DNA of 64,000 nucleotides from Phymatolithon calcareum (taxonomy: Eukaryota; Rhodophyta; Florideophyceae; Hapalidiales): NCBI GenBank assembly GCA_977006965.1, contig OZ345355.1, positions 1,364,001-1,428,000 on the forward strand, read 5' to 3'. The notes under the pieces are model-generated. The model saw only the letters and a program-made list of their open reading frames with translations, was not told the origin of the DNA and searched no databases. Position numbers and translations under genes: made by a program. Numbering within the stretch: the first letter of the stretch is position 1; the number at the start of each line of letters is the position of its first letter. Shown piece by piece: positions 22,127 to 32,186 of the stretch.

Positions 22127-22878
22127 TCGCGCGGTTGTCCTTTCACCAGAGCCAGCGTTTCTCGGTGGGCGGTTGCCTCTCCTATATCGCGCTCGAGGTT
22201 CAAGCCAGGGATGCGGTGTCATCAGATGCATGAACAGTGAAAGAAATAGGCGGAGCATAAGTTAAAGGACCACGTGTAGATATATCCCAAGTCATAATGA
22301 TATGCGCCGAATATCTCATTCCTCCTCATCGGTTTATTACTTAGAAGGCTTCATTCCTTCTCCACCTTTCGGTCATCTGATGAGAGCTTCATTACGAACG
22401 CAAAATATTGAGCGACTGTGATCTATAATTTATAAATTCAAAAAAAAATAAGACAGCAATCACCGTTGTTAATCAAGTTGGAATCTAGAGCGGAGTGGCA
22501 ATCTTCTTCGAACAAGTCAGCTTAGCTATATCCGCGCAAATGAACTTTGGAGTTGAGATAGGAATACACGAACGCCTAGATCTGCCGTCAACCCATTCAT
22601 CATATTGGTTCATCTCTGCCATTCCTTTTTTACTAGTTGTAGGGCGAGCATTTTCTGCTTCGTTCCTACAACCGTAACTCCTTATCATATTTTGCTCACT
22701 AGAGAACTACGTTTTGACAATGAAAGGACTAGTACTTAAGAAAAAAAGTAGTGCCCGGACCAGACTCCTGCTCACGAGCTCGTATATTCTTCCTGTTTTG
22801 ACCTTCCATGGGTGCCTTCATCACCAACTCGAACGTTGGAGACACTGAGGCATTTAGTAAATTCATTCAATATTCATA
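22127..22878. other. 3' flank, no gene
   Basis: The first ~90 bp and weaker patches to about 22320 (AAGTCATAATGATA...TCTCATTC) match the flank after 18596, marking the extent of the duplication. The remainder is AT-rich with no supported frame. Confidence 0.45.
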
Positions 22879-24109
22879 TTACTGTAGTTGCTCATTGGAA
22901 TGTCGTCCATCTAGAGTGGGAATGGCGACCTTCTTAACAAGCTCTTCGTACGTGTCAACTCCAAACGTTTCCTTAAATATGTTGTTGCACTGTTTCTCCT
23001 CTTCCCCAGTAAAGCAGATCCCACGAAATCCGTCATTTCCTTGCTTGCGTACCTTGATGCCTCCACTAGGGTCCCAACCCATCCCTTTAGTAAGAAAAGT
23101 CTCCTTGAAACGCTGATCTTGCGCCATAGCATCCCGATCGCATGCTGCGACTACACGCTGTTTGGCTTCCTCCTGTAGACACGCAATGCTGCATGAGCGT
23201 AAGGAGGGACACTTACACTCACAGGGATTACATACGGACCAATTGCGATTATTAGAGTAGTGTCAGTTAGTGCTCCCCCTCTTTTTACAGGGTGTGCATT
23301 TCTCGCCCCTGCTCTATTTAAGGGGCGATCCTAACCGCACCTTAGACTGAGCATCTCATCATCTCATCGGAGAGAGATCACCCCTTTTCAAGATAAACCC
23401 ATTCTTTATCTTATCACTCCCAGTGATTACACTCCGACACATCAAGTTCTAGAAACTTGGCAACTGCGTCAACTGCGCCTTTCTTGTTGCGGCATATTCC
23501 TTCGTAATTGATAATCAGGACATTGTGTTAGTTCAGTGACGTCCACTTGTGCACATGGTCAAACCACGAGTTAGCCATCGCATTGTCGCTGTTCTTGATG
23601 TTCCTCAAATGGGTCCTGGCGAGATAGATGTGAAAATTTTTCTCGCGGTCGGCCTGAGTGAGCTACATGCGTGGACTGAACCAGGGGACGATGAAGTCGA
23701 GAAGACTTCCGGGAATGTCCATTCCACTTCGCATAATGTAGATAAACTTGGAGGTGGGATTGTTGATTTCACCAGGGCTCACGATAGTTTTGAACACACG
23801 CGGGAATGATTCGTTGGATGATACGCCAGTAACTGCGGCGAAGTCGAGGAAGGGCACGACTTGTCCAATGTCGGTGAATTTGGTACCTTTGGGATCCCAT
23901 TCAGGACCACCGCCGGACTCGAGAACGAGCTGGTACACGAGGTTCTGCATGAGGGTGGTACCGCTCTTTCCTCTCGTAACGATGAACACATCGTTGTCCT
24001 TGGGAACATAAAGGTCGATGCTGCAGAGTTTTCCCATGCCGAAGAAATTGGTCATGCAGTTGTGGAATGCTTTGAGAGCGTTGTCGTTGTTAGCAAGAGA
24101 TGGATTCAT
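22879..24109 (-). pseudogene. Sulfotransferase pseudogene, copy 2, split by a solo LTR
   Basis: The start at 24109 and the first 148 codons align with the intact gene, including RGKSGTTLMQ and IYIMRSGMDIPGS. Lesions: a CAG-to-TAG nonsense codon at 23663-23665; a further stop after WTSLN near 23528; insertion of a 258-bp solo LTR at 23174-23431; and one extra C just before the normal stop, which lets the frame run on to 22879. Outside the LTR the copy is close to copy 1, with shared 5' flank to about 24290. It lies ~3.5 kb from the intact gene, in opposite orientation. Confidence 0.85.
23174..23431. mobile_element. Solo LTR, 258 bp, 4-bp target duplication
   Basis: The insert begins TGTAGAC and ends GATTACA, so it has TGTA...TACA ends, and it is flanked on both sides by CTCC. 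The uninterrupted sequence in sulfotransferase copy 1 has CTCC once, so CTCC is a true target duplication. On the plus strand the inside carries a TATA-like CTCTATTTAAG and later an AGATAAAC that may act in polyadenylation. TG...CA ends with a short duplication are typical of LTR retrotransposons. No internal region is present, so it is a solo LTR left by recombination. Confidence 0.85.
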
Positions 24110-24214
24110 TGAGTAGGGTGAGAAGTTGGGTGATGCTGGGAAGTGTTGTAATATAGGCGGAGATGTGGTTGCTTTTGTGTGAGATTCTCGAAGTTAATGC
24201 AGGTTTATTGTGCT

Positions 24215-24220
24215 TATATA
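24215..24220 (-). promoter_or_regulatory. TATA-like box of sulfotransferase copy 2
   Basis: CTATATAAGCAC on the minus strand lies about 108 bp before the ATG and aligns with the box of copy 1 (CTCTATAAGCAC). Confidence 0.5.
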
Positions 24221-24694
24221 GAAATTTGTGGGCTGTCCAAAACGGTTTGCTCTCGAAGCAAGAAGCTTGAATACTTTTCGCAACAGGTGCCTGCAGTTTA
24301 AGCGCCTGACATGGTCGAATATGCGATTCTTGCTGGCACATAGTTGATTCGCATGCCCGAGGCGCATTGATAGATTGCGGGCGTGATTTGTGAGCAAGGA
24401 GCACTCGTTACTCCCTTGTAATAATTTTGCGCATTCGTTGAGGAGAAAACGATATATCCTCATGTCAAAGTACCCAATTGGTTATAACCAATTGGGTGCT
24501 TTGACATGGGGACAGCTTGAAGTTCAAGTCCCATTCTCTTCTCCATGATTGGTAGCCTTCAAAGCCGAATCCAGCCACGGCCAATCCTGCTACTGTAGGT
24601 ACGAAAGTTACTAATAAAATTCATCAAAATGTAGTCAGAGAATGTTTCAACTAATCAAATAGCTTTGAAACGTATCCGAGTCCAGTGTTGTGTA
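24221..24694. other. Upstream flank, no gene
   Basis: It contains the hairpin at 24461-24508 and no supported reading frame. Confidence 0.4.
24461..24508. repeat. 48-bp palindrome, 24-bp arms
   Basis: CATGTCAAAGTACCCAATTG... and its complement meet without a spacer (GGTTA|TAACC), with one mismatch. Confidence 0.9.
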
Positions 24695-25440
24695 CAGTCG
24701 AACCTGTATACAGTAGCTGCAACCTGTATAGCTGCAAAACCTGCATTCGTGCAATCGAATCGCCTAGACCGATTTGGTATATGCCGAAAAGTAACTAAAT
24801 TTAAACCTACCTTGCAAACTGCATTAGTGCAACTGAAGGGAATGCCACCCTTAATTTTGAATAAAAGTTTGATAGCACGGATTGCAACAGAGACTGGCTC
24901 TCGTCATAAATCGTGCAGGGCTGCTTGCCAAGTAAGTTCCATGTGCTACATAGAATAGCGTTATTTGATGATGCTCATCCCTGCAGGAAACACCACTGCG
25001 CATACCTCGTCAGCCCAAATGAGGAGGATGACTGCATCGCAGATGTGGAAGAGGCGGCACTTGTCGGCGATATCCTGCATGAAATGAATCCTGTTGAGAC
25101 CAGCGAAGCCGCTGAGAGTGTTGAAAAGGAGAACAAGCCGAAATTGTCGCTTGCTGAGCAGTTGCGTCATCTGAGTTTGGCAGTAGAGATCATGGACGAG
25201 AGAGGAGAGTGTTCGTGGTCTGTGCGGCGCGCCATCCACGCATCGCAACGTAAGATTCGCTCCGACCACAAGAAGGGGCTCCAGCAGAGAAAGGTCACTG
25301 ATTGGTTCAACTGAGCCTCGTGGACGATTGGGTAGAATGTTTCTGTAGCCCCTTATGATAAAGCCTCCAAGACTGCAAAACCTCTATTACTGCAACCCAA
25401 CCTGCTTTACCGCCGTGTTGCAGCTATACAGGTTCGACTC
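24695..25440 (+). mobile_element. Pogo/Tigger-like element, deleted
   Basis: The left end CAGTCGAACCTGTATA, after a TA dinucleotide, is matched by the complement of 25418-25440 (GAGTCGAACCTGTATAGCTGCAA). CAGTCGAACC ends are characteristic of pogo-like Tc1/mariner elements. At ~746 bp it is too short for a full element. The right TA duplication seems mutated to AA. Confidence 0.65.
24987..25314 (+). pseudogene. C-terminal transposase remnant in the pogo-like element
   Basis: The frame is open from a good acceptor (CTGCAG at 24981-24986) to a stop at 25312-25314. It is preceded by a GTAAGT donor at 24932, giving a 55-bp possible intron. The protein is acidic, then helical (LSLAEQLRHLSLAVEIMDE), then basic, and ends KKGLQQRKVTDWFN, resembling the QTxITxFF-type tails of pogo/Tigger transposases. 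The DDE core and the DNA-binding domain are absent. Confidence 0.45.
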
Positions 25441-26399
25441 AACTCTGGGACTACCAATACTCGAGAATGTGAACAAAAAGTCTCTGCTACTGTATAGACT
25501 GAGCCGGAGAGCTAAGTGCGGCAAGCACTTTTTTCTACTGTGTGTGCATGTACCGAGTTAATTTGTATGCGTGGTTCCATGATGGAAGACAAGGTACAGT
25601 ACGGAAAGAGCAAAACAGTGTCTACCGGTAATTTGGTTCATTGCCTTATTAGCATAATGCTATCTACGTATTCGAAAAGATCAGCCTTACGTTCTGAAGA
25701 TCCTTGGGGCGCTGTACATTCTTAAGATATTCATTTCAACAGTAGTAAATTCGACATTAGCAGCATGATACCAAAAGAGATGGTTATTGAAGTCCAGTTT
25801 GCTCCTAACTCTCGACTAGAATGAGCTCCAAGAACCCATCGAGGAACTGCCCTATTCCTCAAATAAAATATATGGAGAGGATGAAAAATACTTCAACGCT
25901 TAGGTTTCAGAATAGTAATCTGTGGCGAAATTGATAGAGTGCAATCAGCCGCTGCAGGAAAAGTTATTCATGGGAACGAGGGAGCAGCGCTGTTGCGGAA
26001 GAGCACTTGTTTCTTATGTGCGCAAGTTTACTTCGGAATATGGAAACAGACAGCTCTTTCTTCAGTCCATCTCAACTACTGTAGTCCCTCTGTAAATGCA
26101 ACGCTACTGTGGAAAGATCCTTTTGCAGTTATCGAAGTTTGCAAGTTGGGGAGGTTATCATAGAGTCATTTGAATAAAATTTTGACTCAAAATTTTTACG
26201 GTCGTCATTTTATTGCACTTGGAAGTTGAAGCATTCTAAAAAATTGCAAATTGGACGTATTGATGACCTATGAAAAGAAATTTGTACTTAAATCCAGTAA
26301 GTGTTACGAGTGAATCGAAAACTGGAGCAGTCAGTTGCACTACATTTGCAACCTGGCTTGGTTGACCTTCACCTCGCTTTATCATATCGCTTTTCTTTC
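25441..26399. other. No gene recognised
   Basis: AT-rich DNA with only short frames; TACAGTA-type words recur (for example near 25600). Confidence 0.4.
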
Positions 26400-26480
26400 A
26401 AGTGACAAGTTTTTTTATTGCAATATTTTTAAAGCCCCACAGTCATACGAATATATGGGCAAGGTTTCCTCAGGTGCTGC
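26400..26480 (-). repeat. Tail repeat R2, short copy
   Basis: On the minus strand it reads GGAAACCTTGCCCATATATTCG...GGGGCTTTAAAAATATTGCAATAAA, the same end as the other R2 copies. It directly follows the stop of the relic gene at 26503-26926, as expected for its 3' end. Confidence 0.6.
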
Positions 26481-26502
26481 CCTCACTAGGGCGGCTCTAC
26501 TC

Positions 26503-26926
26503 TTATGTCTGGTGTTCCATCTGAGCCCCTAGCATATACTCGGTTGTTTTTGATAGCTCTTCGTAGCAGTTTTCGAGGTGTCGCTTCTTCTTTAAGTACA
26601 GGTCTTCTTCATTCTGCATACTCTCGATGATGCTTTTGCTGAAGAGCAAAATGTCATCCATTGCCTTCTCAGTTGCCGCTCTGTCTTCTTCCTTTGAGTT
26701 CATAGGCTGACAAGTTGCGATCCAGGGTCTCCATGTGCTGTCTGACTTTCTTTCCAAATCTATCTGCCATCAGTGTGGTGGACACTTGGGGAAATCTTCC
26801 AAAGGCGTACTGAACCGCCAGTTGCCTGTGTTTCAGTTGTGGTAATTTAAGTATTGCAGGGAGTTCTCCTGTCTTGTCGTACGGAATTTTCCTCTTTCTG
26901 TTCGATTCAAGGGTTTCAAGTGACAA
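26503..26926 (-). pseudogene. Most complete relic of the RxLAV-FGxF family
   Basis: Two overlapping minus-strand frames together give NRKRKIPYD...LKHRQLAVQYAFGRFPQVST.LMADRFGKKVRQHMETLDRNLSAYELKG, then, after a shift near 26700, ATEKAMDDILLFSKSIIES...KKRHLENCYEELSKTTEYM and a stop at 26503. The N-terminal third is basic and the C-terminal third is helical and charged. The unit is bounded by R2 tails on both sides. I do not know the family; a small protein from a dispersed element is inferred. Confidence 0.5.
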
Positions 26927-27057
26927 GTTTTTTATTCAAGTTTATTTAAAAGCCCCACAGACTTCCGAAGATATGGGCGAAGCTTCCCCTGATGCTACCT
27001 ACCTTTGTGCAGCTCACGAAACGCCCACTAGAATCGCGGACGGGAAAACTCAAGTGC
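26926..27057 (-). repeat. Tail repeat R2 (copy b)
   Basis: Reverse-complement copy of 10895-11030 and 30845-30968, including the CTGCACAAAGGTAGGTAGCA word and the GGGGCTTTTAAATAAACTTG end. Confidence 0.7.
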
Positions 27058-27496
27058 TCCGGAAATGTACTTCGGCCTCGCTCTAGTAATTAGTGGAAGC
27101 AAATTGATTTGCTCAAAAGAATGGTTAACCAATAGAATATGTTTTGAGATGAATGTTTTGCAAAGCTTTGACCAATCATGTTGGATTTGCCACACTGTTA
27201 CCAATTATTGATGAGGGAATGGCACTCGAAAGAAAAGAAAATTTGCAATCGGTTGTTTTCTCTTGCTCCAAGTTCAATTTTGCGACCAAATAATTCTCTG
27301 CTCAAATGCGCTCCACTTGGAAGCAGACCCACATTTCCAATTGCCAGTAACGCATGCAACGCGGGCAATTGGAAGTGTGTGTCTTGGAGCAACATGCGCC
27401 ATGCCATTGTCACTGAATGGCCGACACACCGGAAACACACATTCCTGACGATCTACGTGGTCATTCTTCACTACAAGAAAACTTGAAAATTTTTTC
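27058..27496. other. 5' flank of the intact sulfotransferase
   Basis: It contains an inverted pair (about 27338-27353 and 27364-27380, CCAATTGCC/GGCAATTGG) and an upstream in-frame ATG at 27417 that would add 63 residues. I do not use that ATG because the TATA-like box lies downstream of it. Confidence 0.45.
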
Positions 27497-27502
27497 ATAT
27501 AA
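27497..27502 (+). promoter_or_regulatory. TATA-like box of the intact sulfotransferase
   Basis: ATATAA in CATATAAGG lies ~105 bp upstream of the ATG at 27606, the same spacing as the boxes of copies 1 and 2. It decides between the two possible starts. Confidence 0.5.
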
Positions 27503-27605
27503 GGCGCCTTGGCCTCCCGCTGAGAGCAGCTCAAAAACAATACCGACAACAAGCACGCCAGCGTTTCAAGATTTAACACCGTCTCCCGAAATTGCCGTCA
27601 ACACA

Positions 27606-28541
27606 ATGAATCCAACTTTCGACAATACAGACAAAGCCAGCATGGCTTTGCAAAACGTCATGACTCTTTTCTCTGATCTCCCAAGACTCCGCAGAATCGA
27701 CCACTACGATCCAAAAGAGAAGGATGTATTCATTGTAACAAGGGGAAAGAGCGGCACCACCCTCATGCAGAACCTCGTATATCAGCTCGTTCTCGAGTCC
27801 GGTGGCGGTCCTGAATGGGATCCCAAAGGTACCAAATTCACCGACATAGGCCAAGTCGTACCCTTTCTAGATCTCGCTGGAGTCACCGGCGTATCATCTA
27901 ACGACTCAACCCCGCGTGTGTTTAAAGCAGGCGTGAGCCCCGATGAAATCAAGAATCCCACGGCCAGGTTCATCTACATAATGCGCAACGGCATGAATAT
28001 TCCAGGAAGCTTTCTCGACTTTCTAATCCCCTGGTTTAACCCTGGACTGCATTTGACACAGGAAGACCACGAGAAGATTTTCCACACATACGTTTCTAAA
28101 TCGTTTCTCAAAATGTCTCGGAAAGGTGAAAATCCCATGAACACCTCGTGGTTTGAGCATGTACACAAATGGACGTCTCTGAGGAAGGACAATGTGCTGA
28201 TTCTCAACTACGAAGGAATATGTCGCAATAAGAAGGGAGCTATTGACGCAGTTGCCAAGTTTCTAGAGCTCGATGTGTCGGAGGAGGGTAAACAGCGTGT
28301 TGTCGCAGCATGTGACAGGGATGCTATGGCGCAAGATTCGCGTTTCAAGGAGAATTTGCTTACCAAAGCCATGGGTTGGGACCCTAGTGGAGGCATCAAG
28401 GTACGCAAGCAAGGAAAGGACGGATTTCGTGGGATCTCCTTTACGGAAGAAGAAAAGAAACTGTACAACAAAATGTTTAAGGAAACGTTTGGAGTTGGCA
28501 CGTATGAAGAGCTTGTTAAGAATGTCGCCGTTCCACTGTAG
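27606..28541 (+). CDS. Cytosolic-type sulfotransferase (intact)
   Basis: 311 aa, single exon. Sulfotransferases move a sulfonate group from PAPS to a hydroxyl or amino acceptor. Visible motifs: the 5'-phosphosulfate loop RGKSGTTLMQ at residues 46-55; the 3'-phosphate site around R127 and S135 (YIMRNGMNIPGS); LNYEGI before the conserved KKGAIDAVAKFLEL helix; and the C-terminal RKQGKDGFRGISFTEEE, equivalent to the RKGxxGDWKxxFT motif. The length fits the Sulfotransfer_1 family. The frame extends upstream to an ATG at 27417, but the TATA-like box and the paralogues support 27606. Sulfated wall galactans make such enzymes plausible in red algae, but this soluble-type fold could equally act on a small molecule. 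There is no signal peptide. Confidence 0.9.
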   Translation: MNPTFDNTDKASMALQNVMTLFSDLPRLRRIDHYDPKEKDVFIVTRGKSGTTLMQNLVYQLVLESGGGPEWDPKGTKFTDIGQVVPFLDLAGVTGVSSNDSTPRVFKAGVSPDEIKNPTARFIYIMRNGMNIPGSFLDFLIPWFNPGLHLTQEDHEKIFHTYVSKSFLKMSRKGENPMNTSWFEHVHKWTSLRKDNVLILNYEGICRNKKGAIDAVAKFLELDVSEEGKQRVVAACDRDAMAQDSRFKENLLTKAMGWDPSGGIKVRKQGKDGFRGISFTEEEKKLYNKMFKETFGVGTYEELVKNVAVPL

Positions 28542-29199
28542 ATAGTACCGAGCGCTTGAATTGCCCGAAGCCCATCCGACAAAGCAGAAATTCCGGCTGT
28601 TATATGATTGCACCAATGATGAATAAATTATCCCCTTTAGGTAGAGTCTCCGCCATTTGCATCTGAAAGTTACGATGCTGGGTGATGATATGTGCCGCAC
28701 TTTTAGCTCTGTTTCCGATGTTCGCGGCACTGCGAGATAGTAGGAACACGTCTGCACGGCGCCCAGTTCACCACTTCGATGAAGATCAAAGTTAATTCTC
28801 CATTGCCCCGCAATTGTTGGCGTGTAGTACCCTAAAACTCACGGAGATAAACTCCAAGTGAAGTCATATATATAAATGTAGGTTAAAATCTCCAGAATAC
28901 ATGGTTTCCCTAAATCCTGACCGCCATGCGTCTCAAGTGTTTATCGCCATCCTGAGTTTCATATCTCGCGGCTGCATCTCGCTTTTCGCAGGAATTCTCT
29001 CTGTCTTGGCTATTTTATCAAGCTTCCTCGCTTGGTCAAGTTTCTTGCGCTCCCAATAAGCTCTGCCACGTCATTGTTTAATTTCGGTCTCTTTATCGAT
29101 TCGTAATTAAGTGGATTTATTGAGAAGGTACCATGTGTCCCAACGCGAGGAAAGTCGGTACCTTTCTTAGCATTCTACTACACTCTAAATTTCGATTCA
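28542..29199. other. 3' flank, no gene
   Basis: No supported frame. From 29106 the sequence is the outer part of an inverted copy of the repeat at 3735-4030. Confidence 0.4.
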
Positions 29200-29361
29200 T
29201 TAATCAGAATTACTTAGTATCGCGTCTATGGCTCGGGACACGTTGGTCCCCTCTGTGGGGGTCCATGTTGGCTTCCTCAGGATGCTCTTCAATCTTCTAA
29301 CTGCCCATGCTCCTTGACTTCCCACTTCTTCTATTAACTTCGGCGGATTTCTTGGAAACTG
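29200..29361 (-). repeat. Dispersed repeat with intact 53-codon frame, inverted copy
   Basis: Counterpart of 3774-3935: same length, same stop, no indels in the frame. The repeat extends to about 29106-29395, and its end (GTGGATTTATTGAGA) is again shared with 19365-19400. Confidence 0.5.
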
Positions 29362-29896
29362 TCCGACAAACTATCTTGCGCAGAGAATTCTGTGCCTGCT
29401 TTCTTTCATCCTCATTGCTTGGTGCGGTAGACCTTTCTTGGCAAATCTCTTTATCGATTCTACAGCTGCAGCAATTACCGGAGCGAGGACGAGTGCCAAT
29501 CGTGGTATTTCTTACTATCTGCTGTGCATCCCAGGTCTCCACATGCACGACATGATAGCCCATTCCTCCTTTCACCTTCCTCTGCATCCTTGCGAGCACT
29601 CTCACTTCCTTAGCGACAACGTTAAGCTCGACGGTCCAACCATTTAGGTGCCTGTGCATCTTGCGAGCACCTATTCCTGCAGTATCCCTGGCTTATTATG
29701 GGTCGTCCTTTTCCGTAAGACATCTGACATCCGCACGTGAGTGCCCGCTTACCTAACTATGGTAAGCCTTGTGTCATCTAGAGTTAGTAGAATCAAAAAA
29801 TTCCAGCTCTCGCCATGGTGTTGGTCGTGTGAGGCTTGTACGGGAGTTTTGGAAAGATTGGAATCAAGAAGAAGTTTTCCTTGGTCATCATTGACC
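29362..29896. other. No gene recognised
   Basis: It begins with the rest of the repeat and continues as unique sequence with only short frames. A minus-strand frame (29297-29659) overlaps the repeat in the wrong frame and is discounted. Confidence 0.4.
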
Positions 29897-30660
29897 GACG
29901 TCGATAGTCGATCGTGGATCATCGATAGTCGATAGTTGCCGTCGATAGTAGATACTTGACCGTCGATACATCTCTACGGACGATAACCAGCGCACAAGGA
30001 GAATCCACATGAGCTGGATATCGTTCGCAGCGATGTATGAAGAGCGAACGACTTGAAAAGACTGTGCCTCAAGGAGGTCCGGACGGCCTGTATAGAGTGC
30101 TCGTCATTTGAAATTGCTGACGTTTTGATTAGATTGGTCGTCACTAAAAACCCGGACGGCTTGAAAATAGTGCCGGGCACCTACAGAGCGAACGGCTTCA
30201 ATAGATTTCGTCGAGTTCTCTGACCGGACGACGCGACTTTAAAGCGCCTCGCATACGTAGCGGAAGGCTGAAATAGATTCGGCTTAGCACCTTGGTGGAT
30301 GGATCGAATAGATTGCGACTGCGGCTTGGGCGGACGACTTGAGTTGAATGCTTTGTGGCCGACGGCGCGCAGAGATATTAGGTCTAGCTCGATTAACGGA
30401 CAATAACCACGGCTACAGGGGCAGAGGACGACTTGATTTGATAGTGCCTAGCTATTGAGTGGATGGCGTGCATAGATGAGCCAAGCTCTTTGGCGGACGG
30501 CCTCTTAAGAATGCGCCTCACATGTTGAGCGGACGGCTTGAGAAGAATGCGTCGGGCTCATTGACCAGACGACATGAATAGTACGAGCCGGGATATCGTG
30601 GATAGTCGATCGTAGATGGTCGATAGTAGATTCTTGGTCATCGATGCCCCTGCTACTTGG
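29897..30660. repeat. Diverged 36-bp minisatellite between GTCGATAGT-rich blocks
   Basis: From about 29970 to 30600 some 16 units of roughly 36 bp follow one another, approximating GCGGACGGCTTGAATAG then AWTGCGYCGKGCTCATTGA. Units differ at many positions and a few are shortened. Both ends carry direct blocks of GATAGTCGAT/GTCGATAGTAGAT words (29897-29969 and 30593-30655). The array has stops in all frames I followed, so it does not look coding. Confidence 0.75.
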
Positions 30661-30714
30661 GGTGAGCTGCACGGCCCTATGTATCATAAGACGATCTAAG
30701 CATGGAGCTAGAAG

Positions 30715-30968
30715 AGCATATCGAAGAAGACGCATGGAGAACGAAGAAGGCCTGTATTAATCCGCAGAATGCAAGGCAAAAAGTGGTCGAGTCCAAGCAC
30801 CAACAATCCCGTAGAGGACTGAGATAGGACTACTTTGAGTCCTGAGTTTTCCCGTCCGCCATTCTGGTGGACGTTTCGTGAGCTGCACAAAGGTAGGTAG
30901 CATCAGAGGAAGCCTTGCCCATATCTTCGGAAGTCTGGGGCTTTTAAATAAACTTGAAAGGAAAAAAA
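30715..30968 (+). repeat. Tail repeat R2 (copy c) with a fragment of the RxLAV-FGxF relic
   Basis: It starts with ACGCATGGAGAACGAAGAAGG, the end of the relic frame at 10780, and runs collinearly with 10780-11030 to the AAATAAACTTG end and an A-rich tail. High identity to copy a over ~250 bp makes it the youngest pair. Confidence 0.7.
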
Positions 30969-30969
30969 A

Positions 30970-31165
30970 TATCGAAGAAGAAGAAAGGTAGATTTTTATT
31001 TAAAAGTTACCATCGCATCTGCTGACGCTTGGGGCAACTTTCCTAGGGCCAAGAGGTTTTGGCTAGATTCTGTCTACGGAGGCGTTTTCTTTTCTTGTTG
31101 GCGTAACACGATTCAGTAGACTACAAAAACCCACCTCTGGTCTCCTTCGGGACCTCGAGGGGGAA
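30970..31165 (+). repeat. Dispersed repeat R1 (copy b)
   Basis: GAAGAAGAAAGGTAGATTTT then TTACC.TCGCATCTGCTGACGC and CTACAAAAACCCACCTCTGGTC, as in copy a. It abuts the A-rich end of R2 copy c. Confidence 0.65.
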
Positions 31166-31166
31166 A

Positions 31167-31207
31167 GTTACTCCCCTGTCCTGTGAGTCACAGGACAGGG
31201 GAGTAAC
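31167..31207. repeat. 41-bp perfect palindrome
   Basis: Arms of 20 bp (GTTACTCCCCTGTCCTGTGA and complement) around a single G. Confidence 0.92.
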
Positions 31208-31631
31208 AGGGCTACTAGCAAGTAGATTTTTATTGATTGCTAGATACAGTGCAATTCGATTTGCAAGTAGCAGTCCCGGCGATTGTCTGCAAGTTGTATT
31301 GCAAGTAGAGGACGTCACGCAGCGCTGTATCCACACGTGGACTGAACGCCACGTCAGTACTGTAAACACTTGAATTGGTGCTCTACGTTTGTGACTATGA
31401 TGGATTCGGCATAATACGTACCGAGATGGTACAGCATAAATTAGAGAGTGCATGACATGCACTACATTGTGTCCGCTCAACACAGTCAAACATTTTGCAA
31501 TTCGTATTGCAAGTAGGCGGGTTTTTTGCAGTCCCACTCCAGTACAAGTAGATTGCAGTATACTGCAAGTCCAGTATACTGGATAGGACCCCTGCCTGTG
31601 ACACACTGTAATTTCAAATCGCGGGCAGTCC
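31208..31631. other. No gene; short GCAAGTAG repeats
   Basis: TTGCAAGTAG-type words occur at least four times (31265-31310, about 31505 and 31545), with CAGTATACTG symmetry near 31555-31580. No supported frame. Confidence 0.4.
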
Positions 31632-31895
31632 TTACTTATCCACAGCCTGGAACATTGTTAGGAGCTCGTCGAGTGCTCGCTCGTCGAGTGCTCGCTTAAT
31701 CCAGGCGCTGTCCTCTTTGGAGAGTCTGTCCTTTGCGAGGCCATTTATCATGTCTTCGATGGCATCTTTCCCACATTGGCCGGTGAGTTCGATCAGGGTA
31801 GAGGTGCTCATTAGAGAGAACATTCCAAATGACCACCTGATGGCAAGTGTTCTATGCCTTCTAGAATAGAAGAGAAGGTGCGGGGGTAACGACAC
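31632..31895 (-). pseudogene. Relic of the RxLAV-FGxF family, variant C-terminus
   Basis: The minus-strand frame reads SRRHRTLAIRWSFGMFSLMS.TSTLIELTG... and then an acidic helical tail ending LLTMFQAVDK. The RRHRTLAIRWSFGMF part matches RRRQLAVKWAFGRF of 8910-9246. The N-terminal KRKIPYD part is not visible, so the copy is truncated or diverged. Confidence 0.45.
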
Positions 31896-32186
31896 TTTCG
31901 CAGAAGAGCATATCGAGAGAAGGCAGACATGCACCAAAAAAATGCTGCCACTTGGATTGCCGTTTATAGTGGGACCATGGTAATCTTCGAGTTAATCGCA
32001 CGCCAGTAGATCTTGTGACGTTGACAAAAGAATAGAAACGGGAGAGAACACATATAATTGGAGGCACTAGCTTTAAGCTCCCGTCCAAACAGATGAATCC
32101 GGCCGTACGTGAGGAGTTGATTCAGCTTACATTGTAGGATCAGAAATTCGAGAGCTCGCCTTGTTGTTGGTCGTTTGAGCGTGTTT

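Noticed and set aside
27417-27605. 63-residue N-terminal extension of the intact sulfotransferase
   Set aside because: The TATA-like box lies inside it and neither paralogue has a matching extension.
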